Assembly: GCA_964577715.1 (NCBI GenBank)
Contig: CAZOAA010000007.1
Location: 1-63,411 of the forward strand
Reading direction: 5' to 3'
Length of the DNA: 63,411 nt
Origin: SUP05 sp964577715
Lineage (GTDB): Bacteria; Pseudomonadota; Gammaproteobacteria; PS1; Pseudothioglobaceae
Positions within the stretch are counted from its first letter, which is position 1, and every line of letters begins with the position of its first letter. The notes beneath the pieces were generated by a model. It was not told the origin of the DNA, made no database searches, and saw only the letters and a list, made by a program, of their open reading frames with translations. Shown piece after piece: positions 26,024-35,416 of the stretch. The position numbers and the translations under genes are program-made.

Positions 26024-27343
26024 TTACTCGTCAAATGGATGATTAAGAATTAAGGTTTCATCACGATCTGGACCAGTTGATAAGATATCAACTGGTAGAC
26101 CAGAAAGCTCTTCAATCTTGCGAATGTAGTTTTGTGCTTCTATTGGTAGTGAGTCAAATGAAGAAGTACCAATGGTTGAAGTATTCCAGCCTGGCATTTC
26201 AATATAAATTGGTTTAGCATCTGCATAACCTTGGGCGTCATATGGCGGTGTCGTCATTTGCTCACCGTTAAGTTCATAAGCAATACAAATTTTAATACTG
26301 TCTAAAGAATCTAATACATCAAGCTTAGTTAAGCAAATACCTGTCACTGCATTTAGATTAAATGAGCGATTGAGTGTTACCATATCTAACCATCCACAAC
26401 GACGTTGACGACCTGTGGTTGCACCAAATTCATTACCAACAGTGCCTAATACTTTACCAATCTCATCGCCTTCGTCAATTGATACATCATAAACCAACTC
26501 AGTTGGGAATGGGCCACCGCCAACTCGTGTGGTGTATGCTTTAACAATACCAACCACGTAATCAATATCAGTCACACCGACGCCAGAGCCTGTTACTGCA
26601 CCACCTGAAGTTGTGTTGGATGAAGTTACAAACGGATAAGTTCCTTGGTCAATATCAAGTAGTGCGCCCTGAGCACCTTCAAATAAAATATTTTCGTTAT
26701 TTTTAATATGTTGATGAATTTGCTCTGTTACATCAGTAATCATCGGTTTGACAATCTTAGCTTGCTCTAACGCTTCGGCTAATGTTGCTTCATAATCCAC
26801 CGCATCTACACCATAATAATTAGTGAGTGCAAAATTATGATATTCCATCACATCTTTTAATTTAGTGGCGAAAGCTGCCTCGTCCAAAAGATCACCCACA
26901 CGCAAACCACGGCGTGCAACTTTATCTTCATAAGCGGGGCCGATACCATTACCTGTTGTACCAATTGCTGCTTTACCACGCTTAACTTCACGCGCATTAT
27001 CAAGTGCAATGTGATAGGGCATAATCAGTGGACATCCTGGTGAGATTTTTAAACGTGCTTTTGCATCAACACCCGCAACATCTAACTCGCCTAACTCTTT
27101 AATCATGGCTGACATTGACAGCACCACACCATGACCAATTAAACACTCTACATTATCACGCAAAATACCTGATGGAATAAGATGAAGAACGGTTTTTTGA
27201 CCATCAATCACCAATGTATGACCTGCATTGTGTCCACCTTGAAAACGCACAACACTTGATACTTTGTCGGTAATTAAATCAACAACCTTACCTTTTCCTT
27301 CATCGCCCCATTGGGTGCCAATGATTACTACATTTTTTGACAT
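26024..27343 (-). CDS. purA: PurA, adenylosuccinate synthetase
   Basis: PurA joins IMP and aspartate using GTP in the AMP branch of purine synthesis. The start MSKNVVIIGTQWGDEGKGKVVD carries the catalytic Asp and P-loop-like glycine-rich segment. GHNAGHTLV, GTTGNGIGPAYEDKVARRGLRV, FEGAQGALLDIDQGTYPFVTSSNT and GRQRRCGWLD are further family blocks. 439 residues is normal. It follows hisZ by 16 bp; the IMP-branching enzyme GuaB is encoded at the window end (62631). Confidence 0.97.
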   Translation of the reverse strand: MSKNVVIIGTQWGDEGKGKVVDLITDKVSSVVRFQGGHNAGHTLVIDGQKTVLHLIPSGILRDNVECLIGHGVVLSMSAMIKELGELDVAGVDAKARLKISPGCPLIMPYHIALDNAREVKRGKAAIGTTGNGIGPAYEDKVARRGLRVGDLLDEAAFATKLKDVMEYHNFALTNYYGVDAVDYEATLAEALEQAKIVKPMITDVTEQIHQHIKNNENILFEGAQGALLDIDQGTYPFVTSSNTTSGGAVTGSGVGVTDIDYVVGIVKAYTTRVGGGPFPTELVYDVSIDEGDEIGKVLGTVGNEFGATTGRQRRCGWLDMVTLNRSFNLNAVTGICLTKLDVLDSLDSIKICIAYELNGEQMTTPPYDAQGYADAKPIYIEMPGWNTSTIGTSSFDSLPIEAQNYIRKIEELSGLPVDILSTGPDRDETLILNHPFDE

Positions 27344-27359
27344 ATTTATTAATTCCTAA

Positions 27360-28313
27360 TTATTTTGATTGTGATAAAAATTTTAAATCAAATGAAAAGC
27401 CAGTTGCCGCTCTAGATTGCCCGAACGACTCGCTCAACCCATTGTATCGACCACCTTGCGCCAATGCCTTTGAATAATTTTCATTGTATGCAGAAAAAAT
27501 CACACCTGTGTGATATTCATAGGCCTTAAGTTCGGCTAAGTCAACAACAACCTCAACATTTGTTGTATTTAATTGTGAGGTTATTTTAATTAAATCTTGA
27601 ACTGCTTCGTGAGCTTCAGGTAAATCGCTAAAAATATCTAGCGCTTCATTTAAAACCTCTGTACCGCCTTCTAAATCCATTAACGCATTAAATTTATCTG
27701 CATTATTAAGTGTATTTTTAGCTAAAAATACCGCTAAATCAGGAGAAGATCGTTTTATAAAAATCTGTCTTAATTTTGACGATTGCTCACTACTTAACCC
27801 TTCTTGTGCAATCAACGCATTAAAAATTGCCACATTACCCAAACTTAAAACAATTGGATTAATTGATAATAATTTTAAACTTTCAAGCATAAGTTCAATA
27901 ACTTCAATATCAGACTCAATATCATCTGAACCATAAAGCTCTGCACCGGCTTGAATAGGTGAGCGAGATGCATAAAAATCATCTGCCTTGGTTTGCAAAA
28001 TTGCATTCACATAACAATATCTCTTAATGTTATTACTTGCCTTTTTTGCATCAATACGGGCAATTTGAGGCGTAATATCAGCGTGCACACCAAGCATTTT
28101 CCCGCTAGCTGGATCCAATAACTTAAAAGTCTTTTCATTAATTGAATTACTGGTTAGCAATAAAGATTCTATATTTTCCACCATTGGCGGAATAACCAGT
28201 CCAAATCCTTTATCAGCATACAAGTCTATAAGTGTCCGACGCACAGATTCAAACGCTAATGCTTGATCACCAGTTAGCTCATCAATTCCTTCAGGCAATT
28301 GCCAAGCGCTCAT
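27360..28313 (-). CDS. hisZ: HisZ, ATP phosphoribosyltransferase regulatory subunit (short form)
   Basis: HisZ is a catalytically dead HisRS paralogue that activates the short form of HisG in histidine synthesis. The 317-residue protein shows the class II core: WQLPEGIDELTGDQALAFE, HADITPQIARIDA, SRSPIQAGAELYG and YHTGVIFSAYNENYSKALAQGGRYNGL. It ends right after GRYNGLSESFG...TGFSFDLKFL, about 70 residues shorter than typical Pseudomonas-type HisZ. Its presence implies a short HisG elsewhere. It sits between hflC (4 bp) and purA (16 bp), as in several gammaproteobacteria. Confidence 0.92.
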   Translation of the reverse strand: MSAWQLPEGIDELTGDQALAFESVRRTLIDLYADKGFGLVIPPMVENIESLLLTSNSINEKTFKLLDPASGKMLGVHADITPQIARIDAKKASNNIKRYCYVNAILQTKADDFYASRSPIQAGAELYGSDDIESDIEVIELMLESLKLLSINPIVLSLGNVAIFNALIAQEGLSSEQSSKLRQIFIKRSSPDLAVFLAKNTLNNADKFNALMDLEGGTEVLNEALDIFSDLPEAHEAVQDLIKITSQLNTTNVEVVVDLAELKAYEYHTGVIFSAYNENYSKALAQGGRYNGLSESFGQSRAATGFSFDLKFLSQSK

Positions 28314-28317
28314 TTAT

Positions 28318-29175
28318 TTACTTGGCTTTTGGATTAAAGTGGCGAAAAAATTCGGCATCAGGATTTAACACTAAGATATCACTCTGATTATCAAAAGATT
28401 TCTTGTAAGATTCTAATGAACGATAAAAAGAATAGAACTCTGAATTTTGATTATAAGCTTGTGCATAATTATTCGCAGAAACTGCGTCTCCCTCGCCTCG
28501 AATCTTTTCTGAATCTCGATAAGCATTAGCCAAAATAATAGTGCGCTCTTTATCGGCGGCGGCTCGAATAATTTCAGCTTCTTCAGCACCTTTAGATCTA
28601 AACTCTTTAGCTACACGCTGGCGCTCTGCTTGCATACGACGATAAACAGAGTTTGATACCTCTTGAGAAAGATCAATACGCTTGATACGCACATCAACAA
28701 TTTCAATACCAAATTCAGAAATATCTTTCTTTGCTAGCTTAGTAATATTAGCCATAATTTCACTACGCTCTCCAGAAACTACATCAGCAATGGTGCGTTT
28801 TGAAAATTCGCTTTTAAGTCCAGTTTTAATAATTTGAGTAAGACGGTTATTAGTTCTGGCTATGTTGCCACCTGTTGACTTGTAAAACTGTTCTGCATCA
28901 GTAATACGCCATTTAACGTATGAATCTACAATTACATTTTTCTTTTCACCCGTTAAGAAGCGCTCTGCTGGTGCATCTAAGGTTTGGACACGATCATCAA
29001 ACTTTACCACATTGTTCACAAATGGCATTTTAAATTTAAGCCCTGGAGTTTTTTCAACAGCAACAATTTCACCAAGACGGAGTTTGATTGCAGTTTGAGT
29101 TTCATTAACTGTATACAACGCTGAACCTACTACTAAAAATAAAACAGCAATTAGTGCTAAACCTATCTTTTGCAT
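28318..29175 (-). CDS. hflC: HflC, SPFH membrane protease modulator
   Basis: HflC and HflK form a large inner-membrane cage around FtsH and modulate its proteolysis. The 285-residue protein has one N-terminal membrane helix (about 5-24), then the SPFH/band-7 domain from VNETQTAIKLRLGEIV, with DAPAERFLTGEKKNVIVDSYVKWRI and the C-terminal coiled coil RMQAERQRVAKEFRSKGAEEAE. It starts on the last base of hflK (1-nt overlap) and is followed by hisZ. Confidence 0.95.
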   Translation of the reverse strand: MQKIGLALIAVLFLVVGSALYTVNETQTAIKLRLGEIVAVEKTPGLKFKMPFVNNVVKFDDRVQTLDAPAERFLTGEKKNVIVDSYVKWRITDAEQFYKSTGGNIARTNNRLTQIIKTGLKSEFSKRTIADVVSGERSEIMANITKLAKKDISEFGIEIVDVRIKRIDLSQEVSNSVYRRMQAERQRVAKEFRSKGAEEAEIIRAAADKERTIILANAYRDSEKIRGEGDAVSANNYAQAYNQNSEFYSFYRSLESYKKSFDNQSDILVLNPDAEFFRHFNPKAK

Positions 29176-30341
29176 TATCTATCCCCCCTATTACGGAAAA
29201 CACCTCTAACATTACTACCTTTATCTTTCGATTGCCCTTGTGCCTCTTGAATAACAATTTGGGTATTAGCCGGCTTGGCGTTAATTAATTTATCAATTGG
29301 TAAATACATCATTGAATTGGCTTTAGAATCAACCACTACCTTGCTAGTAGATGCAAATACATTCTCCATGGTTTCACGATATAAGCGCTCTTTGGTTACT
29401 TCAGGTGCTTTTTCATACTCAGCTAAAATTTGCTCAAAACGAGACGCCTCACCTTCAGACTTAGAAACTACTTCTGATTTGTAAGCTTTTGACTCTTCTA
29501 GCATACGCGCAGCCTTACCACGAGCTTTAGGCAAAATATCGTTAGCATAAGTTTGTGCTTCATTAATTAAGCGCTGTTTGTCTTCACGCGCTTTAACAGC
29601 GTCACTAAATGCTGCTTGCACTTGTTCAGGTGGTTGTGCATCCTGCATATTAACAGTAGTTATAACCAAACCAGTTTTGTACAAATCTAACAATTTTTGA
29701 GATTTTTCCTTAACACTATCAGCAACGTTAACCCTACCTTCCGTTAAGATATAGTCCATAGAATTTTGACCAACTACTTGACGAATAGCACTTTCAGATA
29801 CATGGCGAAGCGTTGTATCTGGATTAACTACATTAAACAAATAAGCCTGCACATCGTTAATTTTATATTGCACAGCAAATTTTGCGTCAATCATGTTTTC
29901 GTCCTTAGTTAGCATTAATGATTCAGATGAAACATTGCCACCAAAACGACGATTACCGTTTACAACATTACGAAAACCAATTTCAGCAGTTCTGATCTGT
30001 TCAACATTAATTCTATTTAGTGTTTCAATTGGATAAGGCAGGTGCCAGTGAGGCCCTTGAGAAGTTTCCTCTTGAAATGCACCAAAACGAAGTACAACAC
30101 CTTTTTCAGCAGGATCAATGATATAAATACCAGATAAGGCCCACACTAGTAATGCCAAGATAAAAATATATTTAAAACCACCCGCTGAAGGAGTGCCACC
30201 TTCAGAAGACTCTGTAGTTTTCTTGCCACCAAAAAAATTATCAAATTTATTTTTAAAATCCTTAATAACAGCATCTAACTCGGGTGGAGTTTGACCGTTA
30301 CCGCCCCATGGATTTTGATTGTTGTTGTCGTTCCAAGCCAT
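29175..30341 (-). CDS. hflK: HflK, SPFH membrane protease modulator
   Basis: HflK is the partner of HflC in the FtsH-associated cage. I start at 30341 (MAWNDNNNQNPWGGNG), the conserved N-terminus of the family, rather than the upstream ATG at 30383. The 388-residue protein has the Gly/Asn-rich cytoplasmic start, a membrane helix (about 60-80), the SPFH domain beginning YIIDPAEKGVVLRFGAF, and a coiled-coil tail. It is the first gene of hflK-hflC-hisZ-purA-rnr; hfq and hflX, usual upstream neighbours, are absent. It is divergent from lptD. Confidence 0.94.
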   Translation of the reverse strand: MAWNDNNNQNPWGGNGQTPPELDAVIKDFKNKFDNFFGGKKTTESSEGGTPSAGGFKYIFILALLVWALSGIYIIDPAEKGVVLRFGAFQEETSQGPHWHLPYPIETLNRINVEQIRTAEIGFRNVVNGNRRFGGNVSSESLMLTKDENMIDAKFAVQYKINDVQAYLFNVVNPDTTLRHVSESAIRQVVGQNSMDYILTEGRVNVADSVKEKSQKLLDLYKTGLVITTVNMQDAQPPEQVQAAFSDAVKAREDKQRLINEAQTYANDILPKARGKAARMLEESKAYKSEVVSKSEGEASRFEQILAEYEKAPEVTKERLYRETMENVFASTSKVVVDSKANSMMYLPIDKLINAKPANTQIVIQEAQGQSKDKGSNVRGVFRNRGDR

Positions 30342-30510
30342 TAATTGTGCCCATATAGTAAAAACCTCAATCATTTTACCCAAAATACAACTAACATGGA
30401 CTTGATTTAAACGCTAAAGCGCAATGCATTTTTCCTACCTATCATAAGCCATAATTCTAAGCGATATATAGTGTTAAAATAATTTGAATTTATAAAAATA
30501 GAAAATTATC
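30342..30510. promoter_or_regulatory. divergent region between hflK and lptD
   Basis: 169 bp holding start signals for both operons. TAAAAT at 30475-30480 could be a -10 for lptD. No RNA gene, repeat or strong operator was seen. Confidence 0.3.
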
Positions 30511-32979
30511 ATGAGGCAGCAATTAGCTCTTTGTCTACTTGTATTATCACTAAGTACTCCTTCATATAGCGACTGCAAAATGTCAAGTAATGGCGCTAGA
30601 ATTTGCGGATCAAAAGAAAAAATAGCCATCGACAAGCCTTCAGACTCCAGTATATTTTCTTTTTGGAATGATAAAAGTGAAGAATCAAAGCCAAATATCG
30701 AAAAACACGATAACCAGACCGGTAATAACGATAAAACAAAAAAATCAAAAATTGATACCAAGCCTGTAGAAAAAAACACAAAACAAAAAAATCAAGTAGA
30801 AAAAAAACATTTCAAGGAAAAAATCACAACATCCGATGCAAAAGGTGTGGCACTTAGATGTGATCAAAGTAGTTTGCTTTTCCCTAAACAAACACTTTCT
30901 ACTGATTCTGAAGGTTTGGATGTAATTGCTGACCGAAGCGAAATTAGCAAGAAAGATTTATACATATTAAGCGGAGATGTATCTCTTACCTCTTCTAAAT
31001 ATTACCTTGCAGCTGATAATATAAATATTAAAAAATCGACACAAACAACAACGGCTAGAGGAAATATTAAATATCAAGATAAAGAGTTAATGTTCACTGG
31101 CAAACAAGCAATTGTAAAAAAACAAAAAAACAAAAATTATATTACATTAGATCAGGTTAACTTCCATTACCCAGAATCAAAAATTAGCGGTCAAGCAAAA
31201 AAAGTAACTAATGATGGCACTGAACAAGTGTTTGATTCTGCTAGCTATAGTTTGTGCCCAGTTGGCAACACTGACTGGCGCATGAAGGCTGATAAAATTA
31301 CTCTTAATTCAACTGCCAATAGAGGTGTCGCTGAAGATGTGACAGTAGAGTTTTTTGGCGTGCCAATTTTTTACTCGCCACGCCATAAGTGGGTATTAGA
31401 GGGCCGTGGCTCAGGATTTTTAGCACCGAGTTTTGCTAGTTATGATGAATCAGTAGCTAATAAAGGTAGTGGTTATCAAATAAGAATTCCTTATTATTTT
31501 AATATTGCGCCCGATCGTGATTTCCTAATTACACTTAACCAGCTTTCTAGTCGTGGCAGTGTTGTTGAAGGTAAATATCGTCAACTCCTTAGCGAAAGCA
31601 ATTATTGGAACAATGGTCGTTTTGAAATTGAAGGACATTATCTAAATGAGGATGATATTACCAATAATAATCGATGGTTACTAAATTCTAAAATCAACCT
31701 ATCAATTAATGAAAAAACTAGTGCAAATATTGCCATTGATCGAGTCTCAGATGTTGATTACTTTAAAGACATTGATCACGACCAGACCTCCATAACAGCT
31801 CTAAATTCTCAGGCTGATGTATCATATCAAGATAATGATCGAAATTTAAAGTTGTCTGTATTTACCGAAACAGAGCAGCTTGTTAATAACGGTAGTGCAT
31901 CCTACACACGTGAGCCTGAAGTATCTATCTCTAAAAGCTTCAAGGGTATGAGTGATCGTGATATTGTTTTATCTTTAAAAACTACAAAATTTTCACATAA
32001 AGACTCAAGCAAGACAACTGGTGTTCGCACGCATGCTCAAGCTGACTTTAAACGCTCAATATCAACCGATGCCTATTCATTAACACCGAGTTTAAACTTA
32101 TCAACTACAGACTATGCTTTAAATAATATCGCTGATCAGGATCGCTCTATTTACAGTTTTGGCATAGATTCAAAATTATTTTTAGAAAGAGAAACTAATC
32201 TTTTTGATGTTGATTTAATCCAAACCCTAACACCAAGACTGGCATACAACTATACCCCTAAAAAAAATCAAAGCAGCCTTCCAAGTTTTGATTCTTCTGA
32301 TAAAAATGACTCTTACGAAGGTTTATTTTCTGGTCAAAAATTTACAGGTATTGATAGAATCAGTAATGCCAATAGTTTTACATTAGGCCTTGAATCTGAC
32401 TTTATTAACGAGGAAATGGGCAATACTTATTTAAGTTTAAAAGCCGCTCAAGCGCATCATATTGATAATCAAGATATGGACAGTAATGGTAATTTAGTTG
32501 ATCGTAGAAAATATTCTGACATTGCTGCTTCTGCTGACTTTGTATTAAGTAAATTAACCTTTAATAACTCTTTACAATTTGATCCAGAAAGTGGCAAAGT
32601 CGACAAACATGATAGCGCAATTACGTATCAATCTAGCCCTAGAAAATTCTTAACAATTGCTCATCGCGATGATAATAGCAAAGAATCTGCTGAGCTTTAT
32701 GGCGCGTACCCAATTAACATTAAAACACATGTTTTTGCGGGTATTAATCATTCTATTAGCGATTCAATTACAAATAAAGAAACTACAGGTATAGCTTACG
32801 AATCGTGCTGTTGGGGAGTTCGTCTAGCGCATTTTAAAAAACACATTAGTGGCACTAACTATGATTATGTTACTGATTTTGAATTAGTTCTTAAAGGGTT
32901 AGCTTCCACTTCACCGGGCCTTTCTAAACGTCTAGAAAAAGATATTCCTAACTATCTATCTAACCTTGATGATTATTAA
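30511..32979 (+). CDS. lptD: LptD, LPS-assembly outer membrane protein
   Basis: LptD with LptE inserts LPS into the outer leaflet. It has a signal peptide (MRQQLALCLLVLSLSTPSYS), a periplasmic OstA/LptA-like domain (about 125-230: VIADRSEISKKDLYILSGDV...) and the 26-strand LptD barrel (FGVPIFYSPRHKW...SGFLAP). The adjacent cysteine pair C766-C767 near the end and C117 and SLCPVG earlier match the disulfide-forming cysteines of E. coli LptD. An unusual Lys/Asp/Asn-rich stretch of about 60 residues (35-105), plus extra C22 and C32, precedes the OstA domain. 822 aa. surA follows after 1 bp, as is typical. Confidence 0.95.
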   Translation: MRQQLALCLLVLSLSTPSYSDCKMSSNGARICGSKEKIAIDKPSDSSIFSFWNDKSEESKPNIEKHDNQTGNNDKTKKSKIDTKPVEKNTKQKNQVEKKHFKEKITTSDAKGVALRCDQSSLLFPKQTLSTDSEGLDVIADRSEISKKDLYILSGDVSLTSSKYYLAADNINIKKSTQTTTARGNIKYQDKELMFTGKQAIVKKQKNKNYITLDQVNFHYPESKISGQAKKVTNDGTEQVFDSASYSLCPVGNTDWRMKADKITLNSTANRGVAEDVTVEFFGVPIFYSPRHKWVLEGRGSGFLAPSFASYDESVANKGSGYQIRIPYYFNIAPDRDFLITLNQLSSRGSVVEGKYRQLLSESNYWNNGRFEIEGHYLNEDDITNNNRWLLNSKINLSINEKTSANIAIDRVSDVDYFKDIDHDQTSITALNSQADVSYQDNDRNLKLSVFTETEQLVNNGSASYTREPEVSISKSFKGMSDRDIVLSLKTTKFSHKDSSKTTGVRTHAQADFKRSISTDAYSLTPSLNLSTTDYALNNIADQDRSIYSFGIDSKLFLERETNLFDVDLIQTLTPRLAYNYTPKKNQSSLPSFDSSDKNDSYEGLFSGQKFTGIDRISNANSFTLGLESDFINEEMGNTYLSLKAAQAHHIDNQDMDSNGNLVDRRKYSDIAASADFVLSKLTFNNSLQFDPESGKVDKHDSAITYQSSPRKFLTIAHRDDNSKESAELYGAYPINIKTHVFAGINHSISDSITNKETTGIAYESCCWGVRLAHFKKHISGTNYDYVTDFELVLKGLASTSPGLSKRLEKDIPNYLSNLDDY

Positions 32980-32980
32980 A

Positions 32981-33877
32981 ATGAAAAAATTTCTATTATT
33001 TGTACTTTTTACCTCATTAGTACCAATAGCTTCTGCCAATAGTATTATTGCTATCGTTAATGATGATTTAATTACATTTGATAAAATTAGTGACAAAATC
33101 AAATCTTCATCGACCAAAGAAGAAAAACTGGCTTTGGTTAACCATCAAATAGACCTTGCATTACAACTTCAAAAAGTAAAAGAAGTAGGTGTAAAACCAA
33201 AAACCAATGCTATTACAGTTGCATTAAAGAATATTGCTACGCAAAATAATATTACCTTAAGACAACTACAGACACTGCCTCAATATGATGAAATAATTAT
33301 AAACATTACTGACCAGCTCTCTCTTAGAGGACTGAAACAGGTTGTTTTAAAAAAGGCAGATATTAAGCTTGCACAAGAAGAAATTTCTGATGCGATTAAA
33401 AATAACCCGAATGATTCAACAAATCTAAATCAACAAATTAAAATTGCACAAATTGCCATTAGTTCAATCGATCAAACGGATTCTTTGTTACAATCCAAGG
33501 ATGAGCTAATTAAACAGTTTTTATTAGATTTAACTAGTCAAATTAATAATGGCAGCTCATTTTCAAGCTTAGCAAAACTACACTCTCAAGACCCTTCTTA
33601 TAAAAATGGCGGTGAATCTGACTGGCTTGATAAAAATCGACTTCCAGAAATTTTCCTAAAAAATTTAAAAGGTTTAAGCAAGGGTGAATTATCTAAGCCT
33701 TTTAAAGCTGATCAAGGTTGGCGACTTGTTAAAATTATCGACGAACGTAGTGTTGACACTTATCTTTTCTCTATAAAGTCTCAACTACTGAAAAAAAAGA
33801 GAGATGATTATTTTAATAAGTGGGTTAAAGGACTTAGAGAAAAGGCTTATATAGAAATATTTGACCATAAACTTTAA
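32981..33877 (+). CDS. surA: SurA-like periplasmic peptidyl-prolyl isomerase
   Basis: SurA escorts outer-membrane proteins through the periplasm. The chosen start gives a signal peptide MKKFLLFVLFTSLVPIASA and mature 279 residues. The SurA N-terminal domain begins NSIIAIVNDDLITFDKISD. Only one parvulin-type PPIase domain is visible (about 155-265: KIAQIAISS...GGESDWLDKNRLPEIF...GWRLVKIID), against two in E. coli SurA (428 aa), so it is a short form. It follows lptD by 1 bp; the upstream ATGs at 32966 and 32969 overlap lptD and would spoil the signal peptide. Confidence 0.86.
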   Translation: MKKFLLFVLFTSLVPIASANSIIAIVNDDLITFDKISDKIKSSSTKEEKLALVNHQIDLALQLQKVKEVGVKPKTNAITVALKNIATQNNITLRQLQTLPQYDEIIINITDQLSLRGLKQVVLKKADIKLAQEEISDAIKNNPNDSTNLNQQIKIAQIAISSIDQTDSLLQSKDELIKQFLLDLTSQINNGSSFSSLAKLHSQDPSYKNGGESDWLDKNRLPEIFLKNLKGLSKGELSKPFKADQGWRLVKIIDERSVDTYLFSIKSQLLKKKRDDYFNKWVKGLREKAYIEIFDHKL

Positions 33878-33892
33878 AACATAAACTATTTA

Positions 33893-34636
33893 ATGTCTAA
33901 AAGTTTATTTATTTATGGTTTTCACACAATACAAGCCCAGCTTGATGCCAACCCCCAATATATTGTTAAAGTTTTTACACTTGACAATAGGCAAGATAAG
34001 CGCCTAAATACATTGGTTAAGCAACTCAACAAACACCATATAAACACTTCTAAAACCTCAAAACAGCAACTAGAAAAGCTTTGTAACACTCAAACACATC
34101 AAGGGATTGTGGCTGAAATACTACTACCAAAACTGCCCAACCAAGATGAGTTAATTAACTATATTTCTCAACTCAAACATTCAAGTTTGATACTTATCCT
34201 TGATTCAATTCAAGATCCTAGAAATCTTGGCGCGTGCTTACGCAGCGCTAATGCTGCAGGTGTTGACTGTGTAGTGATCAATAAAGATGGCTCTGCACCA
34301 ATCAATGCCTTAGTGCACAAAACCTCTGCTGGCGCACTTAATCAATTAAAAATCTTTCAAGTTACCAATCTATCGCGCACCATTAAAGCTCTACAAAAAC
34401 AAAATATTTGGATTATTGGCCTTGATGGAAATACACAACATTCGCTCTATCAAATAGATTTCACCTCATCAAGTGCAGTTGTAATGGGTGCTGAAGGCTC
34501 TGGCCTGCGATCACTAACAAAAAAATCTTGTGATCAGTTAGCAATGATTCCAATGCATGGCAATGTAGAGAGCTTAAATGTTTCTGTTGCCACCGGTATA
34601 ACTTTGTTTGAGGCAAGTAGACAGAGACAATTATAG
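33893..34636 (+). CDS. rlmB: RlmB, 23S rRNA (Gm2251) 2'-O-methyltransferase
   Basis: RlmB is a SPOUT methyltransferase acting on G2251 in the 23S rRNA P loop. The N-terminal substrate-binding domain (FIYGFHTIQAQLDANPQYIV...) and catalytic knot LILDSIQDPRNLGACLRSANAAGVD, HKTSAGALNQL and VMGAEGSGLRSLTKKSCD are intact. 247 aa is the usual length. In E. coli it follows rnr; here it sits between surA and yceD, 15 bp after surA, so it was relocated within or into this operon. Confidence 0.94.
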   Translation: MSKSLFIYGFHTIQAQLDANPQYIVKVFTLDNRQDKRLNTLVKQLNKHHINTSKTSKQQLEKLCNTQTHQGIVAEILLPKLPNQDELINYISQLKHSSLILILDSIQDPRNLGACLRSANAAGVDCVVINKDGSAPINALVHKTSAGALNQLKIFQVTNLSRTIKALQKQNIWIIGLDGNTQHSLYQIDFTSSSAVVMGAEGSGLRSLTKKSCDQLAMIPMHGNVESLNVSVATGITLFEASRQRQL

Positions 34637-34688
34637 TTCCCAAAAAGTTTTTTTTCTTGGTAAAATTGTCAAGTTTTTTAAAGCATTA

Positions 34689-35195
34689 ATGGAACAAGGA
34701 ATACCTGATAAGATAAAGCTATTTAATTTTGCAAAAAAAGGGCTAATATTCTCACAGCAATACCAATTAAAAGATTTTCCTAGAATTAGTAATCTAGCCA
34801 GCAATATTAATGACTCAATTGATGTTGAGTTAAATTTTTATCTTGAAAAAGAAAAAATTCCTTGCATTATTGGCAAGATAAAATTAGATGTAACGCTAAC
34901 CTGTCAACGCTGTTTAGACGATGTTAGTATTCATTTAGAACCAAATTTTAAACTTGGTTTTTTAAAAAACGAACAACAAGGCGAAGAGCTAGACTCTAGC
35001 TTTGAGACAATTTTAAATACTGATGAAGAATTTTCAACAGTTGAATTTATAACGGACGAAATATTAATATCGATTCCTATGATACCCAAACACTCTCATA
35101 AGTGCGTATCATATGATAACAAACAAGTAGAAGAACAAAAACGTGAAAACCCTTTTGCTATATTGAAACAATTAAAAAACTCAACTAAGGAGTAA
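34689..35195 (+). CDS. yceD: YceD/DUF177 protein (23S rRNA accumulation protein)
   Basis: YceD-family proteins precede rpmF in most proteobacteria and affect 23S rRNA accumulation; the mechanism is unknown. The 168-residue length from ATG 34689 fits; a longer frame beginning at 34608 would overlap rlmB and adds unlike residues. The conserved DVTLTCQRCLDDVSIHLEPNF (C-x2-C) and the C-terminal NPFAILKQLK are present. rpmF starts 5 bp later. Confidence 0.9.
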   Translation: MEQGIPDKIKLFNFAKKGLIFSQQYQLKDFPRISNLASNINDSIDVELNFYLEKEKIPCIIGKIKLDVTLTCQRCLDDVSIHLEPNFKLGFLKNEQQGEELDSSFETILNTDEEFSTVEFITDEILISIPMIPKHSHKCVSYDNKQVEEQKRENPFAILKQLKNSTKE

Positions 35196-35200
35196 AAAAA

Positions 35201-35410
35201 ATGGCTGTACAAAAAAGTAGAAAAACCCCTTCAAAAAGAGGTATGCGTCGTTCACATAATGCATTAAGCAATCCTGCATTATCTGAAGATCAAGAAACTG
35301 GTGAAATTCACTTGCGCCACCATATCACTGAAGATGGTTACTATCGTGGCAAAAAAGTAATTAACACTGCTGTTGAAGAAATAGAAGAAATAGAAGAACC
35401 ACAAGCATAA
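35201..35410 (+). CDS. rpmF: RpmF, ribosomal protein bL32
   Basis: Large-subunit protein bL32, 69 residues. The N-terminus MAVQKSRKTPSKRGMRRSHN is diagnostic. The zinc-binding cysteine pairs found in some bacteria are absent, so this is the C-minus form. An acidic tail EEIEEIEEP ends it. It is preceded by AAGGAG and lies in the standard yceD-rpmF-plsX-fabH order. Confidence 0.97.
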   Translation: MAVQKSRKTPSKRGMRRSHNALSNPALSEDQETGEIHLRHHITEDGYYRGKKVINTAVEEIEEIEEPQA

Positions 35411-35416
35411 GTTCCA

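Noticed and set aside
30600..30830. Lys-rich stretch in LptD as a separate small gene or repeat array
   Set aside because: It is in frame with the signal peptide and OstA domain and shows no exact repeats.
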